DNA of 64,000 bases from Chlorogloea sp. CCALA 695 (GCF_003003885.1 NZ_PVWN01000002.1:162668-226667); one strand, 5' to 3'; positions 1 to 9,466 are shown, counted from the stretch's first letter. A program made the numbers and translations. The notes: a model not told the origin generated them from the sequence alone.

Positions 1-47
1 GCAATTATATGTATATAAATTATCTTGCTATGTAGAGTTGCCGGAAA

Positions 48-416
48 ATGATTGAGCGCTCAAAAAGTCGAAAAATTGCCGCAGTTTTAGCTTTAACAGG
101 AATCCTTAGCCCCATTGCTGGATGGCATAAGTTTTATTTGGGTCAGCCTTTGTGGGGGGTGGTATATTTGCTATTGTCTTGGACACCCATCCCACGCGCC
201 GCTAGTGCCATTGAGGGTGTATGGTATTTACTACAAAATGAAGCAGAATTTGACGAAAACTTTAACCAAAGTTCGCCTCAGATATTAATAGCGCCAAATA
301 ACGTTAAAGCAATTTCTGAAGCCATGCGTCAACTAGACTCTTTGCGCGAAGATGGGCTAATCTCGGAATACGAGTTTGAGCAGAAACGCCGCCAAATGTT
401 AGATAAAATTGCTTAA
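48..416 (+). CDS. TM2 domain protein with C-terminal SHOCT-like motif
   Basis: A 122-residue membrane protein. Residues about 10-55 form two hydrophobic segments joined by a short loop with a GWHKFYLG motif, the hallmark of TM2 domains. The C-terminal stretch (about 95-120, QLDSLREDGLISEYEFEQKR) resembles the SHOCT short helical domain often attached to small membrane proteins. The function of TM2 proteins in bacteria is not established. The next gene starts 21 bases downstream on the same strand, so the two may be co-transcribed. The assignment rests on motif recognition only. Confidence 0.75.
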   Translation: MIERSKSRKIAAVLALTGILSPIAGWHKFYLGQPLWGVVYLLLSWTPIPRAASAIEGVWYLLQNEAEFDENFNQSSPQILIAPNNVKAISEAMRQLDSLREDGLISEYEFEQKRRQMLDKIA

Positions 417-437
417 GCATTTACAATCAATTAATTC

Positions 438-941
438 ATGCAATGGCTACCTTCAATTCGCACTAAGCTATTAAACGATCCTTTTTATCGAATGCAAACA
501 AATGCAGAAATTGCGATCGCTGCCGATTTGGGTATTATGATCGATGTCAATACAGCCAAGGTAGACGATTGGTTGCGACTACCTGGGTTATCCATCCATC
601 AAGCGCGAAACTTGGTGCAACTATGTCAAGCTGGAGTACAATTTTGCTGCATTGAAGATATTGCCGCAGCTTTAAGTATTTCTGTTCAACACTTGCAACC
701 TTTAGTACCTGTACTCAAGTTTTGCTACTACGATGAAATTTCTGCTGTAAAAGCAATTAGCCCAAATATTGCCACAATTGAGCAATTAGCAGAAATTCCC
801 GCCATTGATTTAGCTTTAGCTCAATTTATAGTCCAAAATCGTCACTTGCAAGGTACGTACCGCAACTTAGTAGATTTTCAACGGCGGCTATCGCTAAGTG
901 GGGCTGTAATTAGCCAGTTGATGTATTATTTGCAGTTTTAG
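438..941 (+). CDS. Helix-hairpin-helix protein (ComEA-like DNA-binding fold)
   Basis: A 167-residue protein with repeated helix-hairpin-helix-like units: residues about 35-75 (VNTAKVDDWLRLPGLSIHQA) and a second about 105-150 (AISPNIATIEQLAEIPAIDL) have the spacing of ComEA-type units that bind the DNA backbone without sequence specificity. No signal peptide or membrane segment is seen, so it is not a classical ComEA uptake receptor. Its stop overlaps by four bases the stop of the convergent signal peptidase gene. The role is unknown; DNA binding is inferred from the fold. Confidence 0.7.
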   Translation: MQWLPSIRTKLLNDPFYRMQTNAEIAIAADLGIMIDVNTAKVDDWLRLPGLSIHQARNLVQLCQAGVQFCCIEDIAAALSISVQHLQPLVPVLKFCYYDEISAVKAISPNIATIEQLAEIPAIDLALAQFIVQNRHLQGTYRNLVDFQRRLSLSGAVISQLMYYLQF

Positions 942-1504
942 ACAAAGCCGATGCGGTTAAGCGGCCAAAAACGAAACCTCGCCCGTCCAATAATATTTTG
1001 TTCTGGTAAAAATCCCCAAACGTGAGAATCGTTACTATCATTGCGGTTATCGCCCATTACAAACAAATTATGTGCAGGAACTTGTTGGGGTAATAAGCGG
1101 TAAGCTGGAGGTTCGGCAATATAGCTTTCTTGCAAAGGATGGTTGTTTAAATATACTTTGCCATTGGTAACGCTTACGGTTTCTTGAGGAGTCGCAATTA
1201 CACGCTTGATAAAGGCTTGTTCTTTATCGTAGGCAGTTTGTAGTTGCAGGGGAGTATGGAAAACGACAATGTCTCCCTTTGTTGGCGCGTGGAAATGATA
1301 AGAGAGTTTCTCGACCACTAAGCGATCGCCTGTATGTAAAGTTGGTAGCATAGAATCTGAGGGAATATAGCGCGGTTCGGCAACAAAAGCACGAATCAGC
1401 AGCGCCAAACACAAAGCAATAAAAATTAGCTGAAAATTCTCTTGCTGGGAGCGCCAAACCCTCAACCACAAAGGCGCTTCTATTGATTTTTTGTCTTCAT
1501 TCAT
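938..1504 (-). CDS. lepB: Signal peptidase I
   Basis: A 188-residue type I signal peptidase that cleaves signal peptides from exported proteins at the outer face of the membrane. One membrane anchor spans about residues 24-42. The catalytic serine lies in PSDSMLPTL (Ser51) and the general-base lysine in FIKRVIATP (Lys100). The later box MGDNRNDSNDSHVWGFLP is the conserved C-terminal catalytic-fold motif. Length and single anchor fit the cyanobacterial LepB family, which usually has two paralogues per genome. The gene is convergent with the helix-hairpin-helix gene. Confidence 0.93.
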   Translation of the reverse strand: MNEDKKSIEAPLWLRVWRSQQENFQLIFIALCLALLIRAFVAEPRYIPSDSMLPTLHTGDRLVVEKLSYHFHAPTKGDIVVFHTPLQLQTAYDKEQAFIKRVIATPQETVSVTNGKVYLNNHPLQESYIAEPPAYRLLPQQVPAHNLFVMGDNRNDSNDSHVWGFLPEQNIIGRARFRFWPLNRIGFV

Positions 1505-2020
1505 AGAAATTAGTTGAGCAAAGCAATTAGTTCAAACAGCAGTTTTTATCGCCTAACTTTGACTATCGGCGAAAAAAAACTGCTGACAACTCTAAGTCTA
1601 AGAGAGGTTGAGCCTTAGAAACTGTTTCAATCTCAGTTAAGCCAGAAAGCAACATTAGTTAAATCGTCTTTAACGCGATTTTAGAGCAAAAACAAGCATA
1701 AATACCTTAAATCTAACCCCATGATTTCCTTAGCACTTTCCTAACCCTAAATCCTAACTTTTTAATATTATTTCTACCTTTTGGTAGTGTAAAAATCTTG
1801 GGGCGATGTTAAATTAGGTACGAGATCAATTTATCCTTTCGCAACTGCTAGAAACGGTGATTTTTGGGATTATACCGTCATTTTTAAATGAAAAATTTAG
1901 AAGGCTCCTAGTTTTCATTAGTTCGCGCTATCAAGCGATGCTTTGGACTCAATAGCAACGTTTTCAAATGTGCAACACTTGTTGTATTAATCGCTGTTAA
2001 CTGTAAGGAAACTAAAAACC
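1505..2020. other. Intergenic region upstream of mysA
   Basis: A 516-base AT-rich region between the divergent lepB and mysA starts. I see no open reading frame of note, no RNA gene and no clear repeat. It must hold both promoters. A purine-rich AAGGAAA lies about 10 bases before the mysA ATG and is a plausible ribosome binding site. No regulator site could be assigned by eye. Confidence 0.5.
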
Positions 2021-3256
2021 ATGAGTATTGTTCAAGCAAAATTTGAAGCGACTGAAACTGCCTTTCATGTAGAAGGATACGAAAAAATTGATTTTAGTCT
2101 GGTTTTCGTCAACGGAGCTTTTGACATCAACAACCCAGAATTAGCGCAAAGCTATAACAATTTTGGGCGATGTTTAGCAGTAGTAGATCGCAATGTCAAT
2201 CGGTTGTATGGTAGTCAACTTGAAGCATACTTTAAGCACTACAACATTGATTTAACTGTATTTGAACTTGCAATTACCGAACCCACAAAGACGTTAGAAA
2301 CCTTTGAAGCAATTATCGATGGGTTTGCTGACTTTGGTTTAGTCCGCAAAGAGCCTGTTTTGGTAGTAGGTGGTGGCTTGACAACCGATGTAGCAGGTTT
2401 TGCTTGCGCCTCTTATCGTCGCCGTACAAACTATATTCGCATCCCGACAACGTTAATTGGCTTAGTAGATGCGGGAGTAGCAATTAAAGTTGCAGTCAAT
2501 CACGGCAAACTTAAAAACCGTTTAGGCGCTTACCACGCACCAAAAAAAGTAATTTTAGACTTTTCATTTTTACAAACCTTGCCAACTTCAGAAGTACGCA
2601 ATGGAATGGCAGAATTAGTCAAAATTGCTGTAGTTTCAAACTCTGAAGTATTCGAGCTATTAGCGGAGTATGGGGAAGAATTACTTAATACTCATTTTGG
2701 CTACATTGACGCAAGCGAAAAAATTAAACTTGTTGCTCAAGAAGTAACCTATAAAGCAATCCAAACCATGCTGGAATTAGAAACCCCCAACTTGCATGAA
2801 TTGGATTTAGACCGGGTAATTGCTTACGGACACACCTGGAGTCCAACATTAGAATTATCGCCTTCTGTGCCTTTATTACACGGTCATGCAGTAAATATTG
2901 ACATGGCATTGACTGCAACGATCGCCCAATTACGAGGTTACATTACCGTTGCAGAACGCGATCGCATTTTGGGTTTAATGAGCAAAATCGGTTTAGCTTT
3001 AGATCATCCTCTCCTAGATATCGATTTACTGTGGTATGCCACCGAGTCTATCACCCAAACTAGAGACGGCTTGCAACGCGCCGCCATGCCTAAACCAATC
3101 GGCGAATGCTGCTTTGTGAACGATTTAACCATTGAAGAATTAGAGGCGGCTTTAAGCGAACATAAGCGCCTTTGTGCAACCTATCCTCGTGCAGGGGCAG
3201 GAATTGATGGTTATGTTGGTAGCGTTCAACAATTGGTAGGAACTAATAATGTCTAA
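2021..3256 (+). CDS. mysA: Demethyl-4-deoxygadusol synthase (MysA)
   Basis: A 411-residue sugar-phosphate cyclase of the dehydroquinate synthase superfamily. In the family this enzyme converts sedoheptulose 7-phosphate to desmethyl-4-deoxygadusol, the first step of mycosporine-like amino acid synthesis. The NAD-binding segment [19 protein letters not shown] (about 118-136) and the metal-ligand boxes AYGHTWSP and [12 protein letters not shown] are visible. DDGS is distinguished from EEVS and dehydroquinate synthase here mainly by the adjoining mysB and mysC genes. The end overlaps mysB by eight bases, indicating translational coupling. Confidence 0.93.
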   Translation: MSIVQAKFEATETAFHVEGYEKIDFSLVFVNGAFDINNPELAQSYNNFGRCLAVVDRNVNRLYGSQLEAYFKHYNIDLTVFELAITEPTKTLETFEAIIDGFADFGLVRKEPVLVVGGGLTTDVAGFACASYRRRTNYIRIPTTLIGLVDAGVAIKVAVNHGKLKNRLGAYHAPKKVILDFSFLQTLPTSEVRNGMAELVKIAVVSNSEVFELLAEYGEELLNTHFGYIDASEKIKLVAQEVTYKAIQTMLELETPNLHELDLDRVIAYGHTWSPTLELSPSVPLLHGHAVNIDMALTATIAQLRGYITVAERDRILGLMSKIGLALDHPLLDIDLLWYATESITQTRDGLQRAAMPKPIGECCFVNDLTIEELEAALSEHKRLCATYPRAGAGIDGYVGSVQQLVGTNNV

Positions 3257-4061
3257 ATTAGTTCCTCGCCCGGTTACTCCTTTGGGAATACTGGTAGAAA
3301 AACTAGAAACGGCGCTAATGATGGCAAGAGAGGCGCTTGTAGCAACTCCTGTCATCAAACAGTTAGAAACAGCGCTGTTGCTAGCGGCGGGGATAGATCC
3401 TTACATAGAAAATTGTACTACCACCCAATCGCCAGCATTAAGAGAAATCGCTTTAAGTACCCAAGCGGAAAAATGGAGCGAAAAGTTTAATGATGGTGCT
3501 ACTGGGCGAGAGTTAGAACAAGAAATGCTTTCGGGACACTTAGAAGGACAAGCATTAAAAATGTTTGTTTATATGAGTCGCGCTCAAAGTATTTTAGACA
3601 TTGGGATGTTTACAGGCTACTCGGCGTTAGCAATGGCGGAAGCTTTGCCAGAAAATGGACGTTTGGTAGCTTGCGAGGTGGATGCTTACGTTGCTAAATT
3701 TGCTCAAAAGTTGTTTGAATCTTCTCCTCACGGGGCAAAAATAGAAGTAGAAGTAGGTGGGGCTTTAGAAACTTTAGATAAGTTAGCCGCTAAGGGAGAG
3801 TGTTTCGATTTGGCGTTTATTGATGCCGATAAAGAGGAATACGTAGAGTATTACAAAAAACTGTTAGACTCCAATCTCTTAGCGCCCCAAGGCTTTATCT
3901 GTGTAGATAATACCTTGTTGCAAGGGCAGCCTTACTTATCAGAGCAATCCGCCAATGGCAAAGCGATCGCCGAGTTTAACCAGATAGTGGCAGAAGATCC
4001 GCGCACGGAGCAAGTATTGTTACCAATTCGTGATGGTTTGACGATTATTCGGCGAGTTTAA
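3249..4061 (+). CDS. mysB: Mycosporine O-methyltransferase (MysB)
   Basis: A 270-residue class I SAM-dependent O-methyltransferase of the caffeoyl-CoA type. It is expected to methylate desmethyl-4-deoxygadusol to 4-deoxygadusol. The SAM-binding motif [12 protein letters not shown] lies at about 115-126 and a second motif, [12 protein letters not shown], in the C-terminal half binds metal and cofactor in this family. The ATG is inside the end of mysA. A stem-loop and a 60-base gap separate it from mysC. Confidence 0.92.
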   Translation: MSKLVPRPVTPLGILVEKLETALMMAREALVATPVIKQLETALLLAAGIDPYIENCTTTQSPALREIALSTQAEKWSEKFNDGATGRELEQEMLSGHLEGQALKMFVYMSRAQSILDIGMFTGYSALAMAEALPENGRLVACEVDAYVAKFAQKLFESSPHGAKIEVEVGGALETLDKLAAKGECFDLAFIDADKEEYVEYYKKLLDSNLLAPQGFICVDNTLLQGQPYLSEQSANGKAIAEFNQIVAEDPRTEQVLLPIRDGLTIIRRV

Positions 4062-4067
4062 CTTTTA

Positions 4068-4104
4068 AGGGCGTACCTATGTTGTGCGCCCTCAACAAAT
4101 TTTT
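4068..4104 (+). promoter_or_regulatory. Stem-loop with T-run between mysB and mysC
   Basis: AGGGCGTAC (4068-4076) pairs with GTGCGCCCT (4084-4092) around a seven-base loop, with one G-T pair. A TTTTT run follows seven bases after the stem at 4100-4104. The layout resembles a weak intrinsic terminator or attenuator inside the mys operon, which could lower mysC expression relative to mysAB. It could equally be an RNA processing or stability element. Confidence 0.5.
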
Positions 4105-4121
4105 GATGGGGAGACGCGCAA

Positions 4122-5435
4122 GTGTTGGCATTGTTTCAAAATCTGGGTACTCTATTACTACTTGCTTTGGCATTTCCCTTTAATTGCATCGTTGTTTTAG
4201 TAGCGTTACTAACAAAACCAAAACTTCCCCAAGCTACCGTTGCGAAAGCTCAAAATATCTTGATTAGTGGCGGTAAAATGACAAAAGCGTTGCAATTAGC
4301 GCGATCGTTTTATGCGGCGGGACATCGAGTAGTTTTAATTGAGACTGATAAATATTGGTTAACTGGACATCGATTTTCTCGCGCTGTCGATGCTTTTTAT
4401 ACTGTACCTGCACCACAAAAAGATCCCGAAGCTTATATTCAAGCGTTAGTTAACATTGCAAAAAAAGAAAATATTGATGTATACATTCCTGTATGCAGTC
4501 CAATTTCTAGCTATTATGACTCTTTAGCTAAACCCGCTTTAGCTGGCTGCTGCGAGGTGTTTCACTTTGATGCTGATATTACTAAAATGCTCGATGATAA
4601 ATTTGCTTTTGCTCAAACAGCGCAAAGTTTTGGTTTATCTGTCCCCAAATCCTACAAAATTACTCATCCTCAACAAGTCCTTGACTTTGATTTCTCTACT
4701 GAGCAAAATAAATATATTCTTAAAAGCATTCCCTACGATTCTGTTAGACGCTTAAACTTAACTAAACTTCCCTGTAATACCCGCGCAGAAACCGCAGCTT
4801 TTGTAAATAGCTTACCCATCAGCGAGGAAAAGCCCTGGATTATGCAAGAATTTATCACAGGGAAAGAGTATTGCACTCATAGCACCGTCAGAGATGGAGA
4901 GTTGAGATTGCATTGCTGTTGTGAATCCTCAGCTTTTCAAGTGAATTATGAAAACGTCGATCAACCAGAGATTTTGCAATGGGTGAGCCATTTTGTTAAA
5001 CAATTGGGAGTCACCGGACAAGCTTCTTTTGACTTTATTAGAGCAGAAAACGGGAATATCTACGCTATTGAATGCAACCCCCGCACGCACTCCGCCATTA
5101 CGATGTTTTACAACCATCCAGGGGTAGCGTCAGCTTATTTGAGCAGTCAACCATTAAAGCCCTTGCAACCGCTAACTGATAGCAAGCCCACTTACTGGCT
5201 ATATCATGAGGTTTGGCGGCTAAATGAAATTAGATCGTTGCAGCAATTGCAGACATGGTTTAAAAATATTAGGCGCGGGAAAGAGTCAATTTTTGCCTTT
5301 AACGATCCCTTACCTTTTCTGATGGTGCATCATTGGCAAATCCCTTTACTATTATTAGACAATCTGCGCCGACTAGCAGGTTGGATCAGGATAGATTTTA
5401 ATATTGGTAAGCTTGTGGAGTTTGGGGGAGATTAA
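4122..5435 (+). CDS. mysC: ATP-grasp mycosporine-glycine synthase (MysC)
   Basis: A 437-residue ATP-grasp ligase that in the MAA pathway joins glycine to 4-deoxygadusol to give mycosporine-glycine. A hydrophobic segment at about residues 5-31 suggests an N-terminal membrane anchor, as in other MysC proteins. The ATP-grasp core includes WIMQEFITGKEYCTHS and the metal-binding box YAIECNPRTHSAI. The start is GTG at 4122; no in-frame ATG upstream is better. No mysD (D-Ala-D-Ala-ligase-like) or mysE (NRPS-like) gene follows, so the local pathway stops at mycosporine-glycine. Confidence 0.93.
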   Translation: MLALFQNLGTLLLLALAFPFNCIVVLVALLTKPKLPQATVAKAQNILISGGKMTKALQLARSFYAAGHRVVLIETDKYWLTGHRFSRAVDAFYTVPAPQKDPEAYIQALVNIAKKENIDVYIPVCSPISSYYDSLAKPALAGCCEVFHFDADITKMLDDKFAFAQTAQSFGLSVPKSYKITHPQQVLDFDFSTEQNKYILKSIPYDSVRRLNLTKLPCNTRAETAAFVNSLPISEEKPWIMQEFITGKEYCTHSTVRDGELRLHCCCESSAFQVNYENVDQPEILQWVSHFVKQLGVTGQASFDFIRAENGNIYAIECNPRTHSAITMFYNHPGVASAYLSSQPLKPLQPLTDSKPTYWLYHEVWRLNEIRSLQQLQTWFKNIRRGKESIFAFNDPLPFLMVHHWQIPLLLLDNLRRLAGWIRIDFNIGKLVEFGGD

Positions 5436-5801
5436 TACTTAATGAATAGCACAACCCACTCGCAAGGTAGATTGTGCCAAGAAACCTTAAATAATTCATC
5501 TCTATTATCTCTCATAGTGCGATCGCACTTTCTTAATTAATTCTTAAATATTTACATAATTTTAATTTCTATAGCTATTAAGTCAACTGATTTAATATGC
5601 ACCTAAACCCTCTCCAACAAAAGATTCTTAGCATTATTGAGCCACTATTGCTACAAAACGCCTTAGTTAAATCAACCTTAATCTAAATCCGCCAAATTGG
5701 TTTAGGGGCAACCATGACAAAAATGTTGCTACAGTGCGATCTGTATATAAGATAAAGTAAATAAATATTAATAATTTCTCACAATAGGACAAAACTATAT
5801 C
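5436..5801. other. Intergenic region between mysC and the ArsA-type gene
   Basis: A 366-base AT-rich gap. It contains one HIP1-type octamer (near 5520) and otherwise no gene, RNA or clear terminator that I can support. The AT-rich stretch at about 5750-5790 immediately before the next ATG is the likely promoter/leader of the ATPase gene. Confidence 0.4.
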
Positions 5802-6974
5802 ATGCGCGTAATTTTAATGACAGGTAAAGGCGGAGTTGGCAAAACTTCTGTAGCGGCGGCTACAGGGCTACGTTGTGCAGAGCTTGGCTACCGTACACTG
5901 GTATTAAGTACCGATCCCGCGCACTCTTTAGCAGATAGTTTTGACTTAGAATTAGGACACGAAGCGCAACAAATACGCCCTAACCTCTGGGGAGCAGAAT
6001 TAGACGCGCTAATGGAGCTAGAAGGCAACTGGGGAGCCGTCAAACGCTACATTACCCAAGTATTGCAAGCGCGTGGCTTAGACGGCATTCAGGCGGAGGA
6101 ATTAGCAATTTTGCCAGGGATGGATGAAATCTTTGGTTTAGTACGGATGAAACGCCACTACGACGAAGGCGAATTTGATGTATTAATTATCGATTCTGCG
6201 CCTACAGGTACAGCTTTGCGCTTACTAAGCTTACCAGAAGTTGGCGGCTGGTATATGCGCCGCTTTTACAAACCATTTCAAAATATATCTGTAGCCTTAA
6301 GACCGCTTGTAGAGCCATTTTTCAGACCAATTGCCGGGTTTTCTTTGCCTAATAAAGAAGTAATGGACGCTCCTTACGAATTTTACGAACAAATTGAGGC
6401 TTTAGAAAAAGTATTAACCGATAATACGCAAACTTCTGTGCGGTTAGTTACCAACCCGGAAAAAATGGTAATTAAAGAATCTTTACGCGCCCATGCTTAC
6501 TTAAGTTTGTACAACGTAGCAACCGATTTAGTAGTAGCAAATAGAATTATTCCCGCCGAAGTTCAAGATCCATTTTTTAAACGTTGGAAAGAAAATCAAG
6601 AGCAATATCGCCAAGAAATTCACGAAAATTTCCACCCTTTACCCGTTAAAGAAGTTCCTTTGTATTCCGAGGAAATGTGCGGTTTAGCAGCATTGGAAAG
6701 ATTGAAAGATACCTTATACGACAACGAAGATCCGACGCAAGTTTATTACAAAGAAACTACCTTAAGAGTTGTTAGAGAAGAAAATCAATACAGCTTAGAG
6801 ATTTACTTACCAGGTATTCCTAAAAACCAAGTTCAGCTAAATAAAACGGGTGATGAGCTAAATATTACTATTGGCAATCATCGGCGGAATTTAGTTTTGC
6901 CTCAAGCTTTAGCAGCGCTGCAACCTGCGGGAGCAAAAATGGAAGAAGATTACTTAAAAATTCGTTTTGCTTGA
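5802..6974 (+). CDS. ArsA/Get3 (TRC40) family ATPase
   Basis: A 390-residue cytosolic P-loop ATPase of the ArsA/Get3 family. The deviant Walker A is [17 protein letters not shown] near the N-terminus (GKGGVGKT at about 8-15); [13 protein letters not shown] is switch I and [14 protein letters not shown] the Walker B/switch II region. The last 75 residues form an HSP20-like beta domain (about 315-390), an extension common in cyanobacterial and plastid-type members. No arsenite pump gene lies nearby, so arsenic export is unlikely; tail-anchored protein handling is a guess from Get3. Confidence 0.88.
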   Translation: MRVILMTGKGGVGKTSVAAATGLRCAELGYRTLVLSTDPAHSLADSFDLELGHEAQQIRPNLWGAELDALMELEGNWGAVKRYITQVLQARGLDGIQAEELAILPGMDEIFGLVRMKRHYDEGEFDVLIIDSAPTGTALRLLSLPEVGGWYMRRFYKPFQNISVALRPLVEPFFRPIAGFSLPNKEVMDAPYEFYEQIEALEKVLTDNTQTSVRLVTNPEKMVIKESLRAHAYLSLYNVATDLVVANRIIPAEVQDPFFKRWKENQEQYRQEIHENFHPLPVKEVPLYSEEMCGLAALERLKDTLYDNEDPTQVYYKETTLRVVREENQYSLEIYLPGIPKNQVQLNKTGDELNITIGNHRRNLVLPQALAALQPAGAKMEEDYLKIRFA

Positions 6975-7046
6975 AGCAAGCAGTAAGGGTGTAAGGCAGA
7001 AAGTTTCCACATAATTAATATCTAGGCATCCTGCAAAAAATTTCTT

Positions 7047-7427
7047 ATGGCTCAACATTCTCAAGTGAAAGTTGTTGAATTGGAAGAACGTCTTAGGCAA
7101 GCGATGCTGCACTCCGATGTAGCCGAGCTAGACGCACTTATTGCACCTGAACTTATCTTCACGAACCATTTAGGTCAGATTATTAGTAAGCAAGAAGACC
7201 TTGCTATTCACCAATCTGGAGCGCTTAAATTAAGAGAACTTACGCCCTCCGAGCAGCGTATTGGGTTCAATCAAGAGTTTGCGATTGTTTCGGTTCAAAT
7301 GCACCTGCTGGGCAGCTACGAAGCCACAGCAATTGATGTTCGGATTCGGTACACTCGTGTTTGGTCAAAATCCTCTACTGGCTCTATTCAAATTGTCGCT
7401 GGTCATTCTAGTGTTGTTTCAACATAG
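7047..7427 (+). CDS. NTF2-like (DUF4440-type) small protein
   Basis: A 126-residue protein with the helix-helix-sheet pattern of the SnoaL/NTF2-like fold: residues 8-45 (LEERLRQAMLHSDVAELDAL then IAPELIFTNHLGQ) match the opening of DUF4440 domains, and a curved-sheet strand pattern follows to the C-terminus. Members act as small enzymes or ligand-binding scaffolds; no substrate can be inferred. It stands alone between the ATPase gene and the toxin-antitoxin pair. Confidence 0.7.
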   Translation: MAQHSQVKVVELEERLRQAMLHSDVAELDALIAPELIFTNHLGQIISKQEDLAIHQSGALKLRELTPSEQRIGFNQEFAIVSVQMHLLGSYEATAIDVRIRYTRVWSKSSTGSIQIVAGHSSVVST

Positions 7428-7509
7428 TAAGTAAGCCATAACAATAGATGCGATCGCAGTAGGAACAGTACATAGATGCGATCGCACTTCCTCAAAACAA
7501 TCATCTACC

Positions 7510-7550
7510 GCTATCTAAATTGCTACGCAACGTGCGAAGTCTTTTATTTT
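7510..7550 (+). repeat. Left copy of ~40-bp direct repeat flanking a toxin-antitoxin pair
   Basis: Begins GCTATCTAAATTGCTACGCA and is repeated at 8319-8359 with two mismatches over about 40 bases. In this copy TGCGAAGTC (7533-7541) also pairs with GACTTCGCA (7561-7569), forming a stem-loop just before the antitoxin gene. The two copies bracket the VapB/VapC-like cassette exactly. Confidence 0.85.
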
Positions 7551-7609
7551 GATGCGTTGAGACTTCGCAATCAATTAAAATAGTTTCAATCCCGCCCGAA
7601 AGAGGAGCT

Positions 7610-7885
7610 ATGGCTAAAATATTTACGATTACTCTTTCCGATGATTTAGAGCAGGCATTAACCGCCCAAGCAGAACGCTTAAACAAGTCTTTAGAGGAAA
7701 TCGTGTTACAAGTCCTATCACAGCAGTTAACAACTTTACTGCCATCTAACTCAGTACCAAAAGTAGAAACAGACCCACTTTTAAGACTAATTGGTTCTCT
7801 CAGTGTAGATGTTCCCGATTTAGCCGAGAATCATGACTACTATATTGGACAATCTCTTTGTCAGGAATTAAAAAGGGATGAGTAG
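7610..7885 (+). CDS. Antitoxin of VapBC-type pair (ribbon-helix-helix-like)
   Basis: A 91-residue protein whose N-terminal half (IFTITLSDDLEQALTAQAER then a helix with LNKSLEEIVLQVL) matches a ribbon-helix-helix DNA-binding antitoxin: a short strand followed by two helices. The C-terminal part would wrap the toxin. AGGAGC lies seven bases before the ATG. The end overlaps the PIN-domain gene by eight bases, the usual coupling for type II toxin-antitoxin operons, and autorepression at the upstream inverted repeat is likely. Confidence 0.78.
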   Translation: MAKIFTITLSDDLEQALTAQAERLNKSLEEIVLQVLSQQLTTLLPSNSVPKVETDPLLRLIGSLSVDVPDLAENHDYYIGQSLCQELKRDE

Positions 7886-8294
7886 TTTGTTTGTTGATAC
7901 GTCCGGTTGGGCAAGTCTTTTTGTTAACACTCAACCTTACTATCCACAAGCAGAGCAATATTTTCGTTTAGCGGTTCAACAACAAACAAAAATTTGTACG
8001 ACAAATTATGTAATTACTGAATTGGTAGCATTATTAAATAGCCCACTGCGGGTTGAGCGATCGCGGATATTTGAAATTGTTGATGCGATTAAAACAGTTG
8101 CTTATGTTGAGGTTATTCATATTGATGATGTAACAGATGCTCTAGCTTGGAAACCATGCAAAAGTAGAGTAGACAAAGCTTGGTCTTTGGTTGACTGTAC
8201 ATCTTTCATTGTGATGAAACATAAAGGTTGTCAAGAGGCGTTGACCACTGACCGACATTTTGAGCAAGCAGGTTTTATCCGTTTACTCAAGTGA
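7878..8294 (+). CDS. PIN-domain ribonuclease toxin (VapC-like)
   Basis: A 138-residue PIN-domain protein. The four acidic positions expected of a PIN active site are present: Asp7 in LFVDTSGWASLF, Glu48 in TNYVITELVALL, Asp106 in LVDCTSFIVM and Asp125 in ALTTDRHFEQAGF. VapC toxins cleave tRNA or rRNA; the substrate here cannot be told. It overlaps the preceding antitoxin gene. The full set of acidic residues suggests an active enzyme. Confidence 0.85.
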   Translation: MSSLFVDTSGWASLFVNTQPYYPQAEQYFRLAVQQQTKICTTNYVITELVALLNSPLRVERSRIFEIVDAIKTVAYVEVIHIDDVTDALAWKPCKSRVDKAWSLVDCTSFIVMKHKGCQEALTTDRHFEQAGFIRLLK

Positions 8295-8318
8295 CTCCTA
8301 CCAAGAAATGTTGTAGTG

Positions 8319-8359
8319 GCTATCTAAATTGCTACGCAACGTGCAAAGTCTTTTATTCT
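8319..8359 (+). repeat. Right copy of ~40-bp direct repeat flanking the toxin-antitoxin pair
   Basis: Matches 7510-7550 (offset 809 bases) with two mismatches, beginning GCTATCTAAATTGCTACGCA. It starts 25 bases after the toxin stop codon. The paired arrangement could reflect cassette insertion by recombination between repeats, or duplication of a small dispersed repeat. Confidence 0.85.
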
Positions 8360-8411
8360 TGTACCTTAAAATATATTCAGAAAATTTCTTAAAGTGTCTT
8401 GAGGATATGGG

Positions 8412-9109
8412 ATGTCACTCTATGACGTAATTGGGAAAAGCTACGCCCAAACGAGAAGAAGCGATCCACGTATTACTGAAAAATTACTAGAAATTCTTGC
8501 ACCCTCCCAGGCTGCGACCATTGCAGATATTGGTGCTGGTACAGGTTCTTACGCACTTGTTTTAGCTGAGTGTGGATATCGTGTTTTTGCAATTGAGCCG
8601 TCAGCGACGATGCGAAGGCAGGCGAAGTCTCATCCTGCCATTCAATGGATAGATGCTTTTGCTGACAACTTACCTTTGCCAGACGGCTCGGTAGATGCAG
8701 CCATTATTATGCTGGCTTTCCACCACTTCCAGGATTATCGGCAAGCGTTGCGTGAAATCCATAGGATCGCAGGTGATGGAAAAATTGTTCTGTTCACTTA
8801 CGATCCAGAAAAAATCTCAAGTTTTTGGTTGACGCAATATTTTCCCTCACTTGTAGCAGATGTACAGGCTACATTTCTGACTATTCCAAGATTAATATTT
8901 GAAATTGAGGCGATCGCAAATGTTGCCGTAAATGTAGTTAAGTTTCCTTTACCTAATGACTTGTCGGACTCGTTTGCAGCCGTTGGCTGGGCAAGACCAG
9001 AACTTTACCTTAATAGCGATATTCGCAATGGAATTTCATCGTTTGCAAACATTGCTGAGAATGAGCTAAATCAAGGTTTAGCGAATTTATATAAGGATTT
9101 AGAAACAGG
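8412..9109 (+). CDS. Class I SAM-dependent methyltransferase, exon 1 (split by group II intron)
   Basis: Codes for residues 1-232 (plus two bases of codon 233) of a Methyltransf_11-type enzyme. The SAM-binding motif ADIGAGTGSY is at 38-47 and IEPSATMRRQAK follows it; the substrate is unknown. Without splicing, the frame runs eleven codons into the intron and stops at 9140. Joining 9109 to 11309 continues the frame through GVWDRKHGHLRQ to YDVGYRFVYTAV and a stop, a normal C-terminus for this family. The predicted spliced product is 259 residues. Confidence 0.85.
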
Positions 9110-9434
9110 GTGCGATTCGTTGGTTAGCAAATCGCGGTAATCAGTCCGTACATAACTAACCCAGCCAAGACTCCCAAGTCTAGCTGAACTCTCAGATTGA
9201 TGTAGGTGAAAGTCCTACCCACCAGGTTCAGGTGTGACTCCTTACCTTGCCCCTACCGAACAAGCTCGATTCTTGTAGAGTAAAGCGGGGAACAGGGCGC
9301 AATCAGACAATCGTTATGGATTGACACTGGCGCTAACAGGGAGTTCTTATGGAGAAACCGAGCCTATAAAAGTGACCCACTATAACAGCAGGGCATAACA
9401 TAATCAACCCAGATTATCCCTGACTGCATCAGAG

Positions 9435-9466
9435 CTAAAACCTACTGCATGACTTGTTGATAGCAG
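9435..9466 (+). ncRNA. Intron domain I exon-binding region (EBS2 and EBS1 loop)
   Basis: CTGC (9445-9448) pairs with GCAG (9463-9466), exposing a loop containing CTTGTT (9453-9458). That is complementary, with one G-U pair, to AACAGG, the last six bases of exon 1 (IBS1). CTAAA (9435-9439) is complementary to TTTAG at positions -12 to -8 of exon 1 (IBS2). Both spacing and placement fit EBS2 and EBS1 of group IIB introns. Assigned by hand pairing, not by a covariance model. Confidence 0.7.

Noticed and set aside
7878..8294. Orphan PIN protein
   Set aside because: The preceding overlapping gene encodes a ribbon-helix-helix-like antitoxin, so it is a paired system.
9110..9140. Natural C-terminus of the methyltransferase (CDSLVSKSR)
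   Set aside because: These codons are the first bases of the intron, starting with the GTGCG consensus; the homologous C-terminus is found in phase at 11309-11390.
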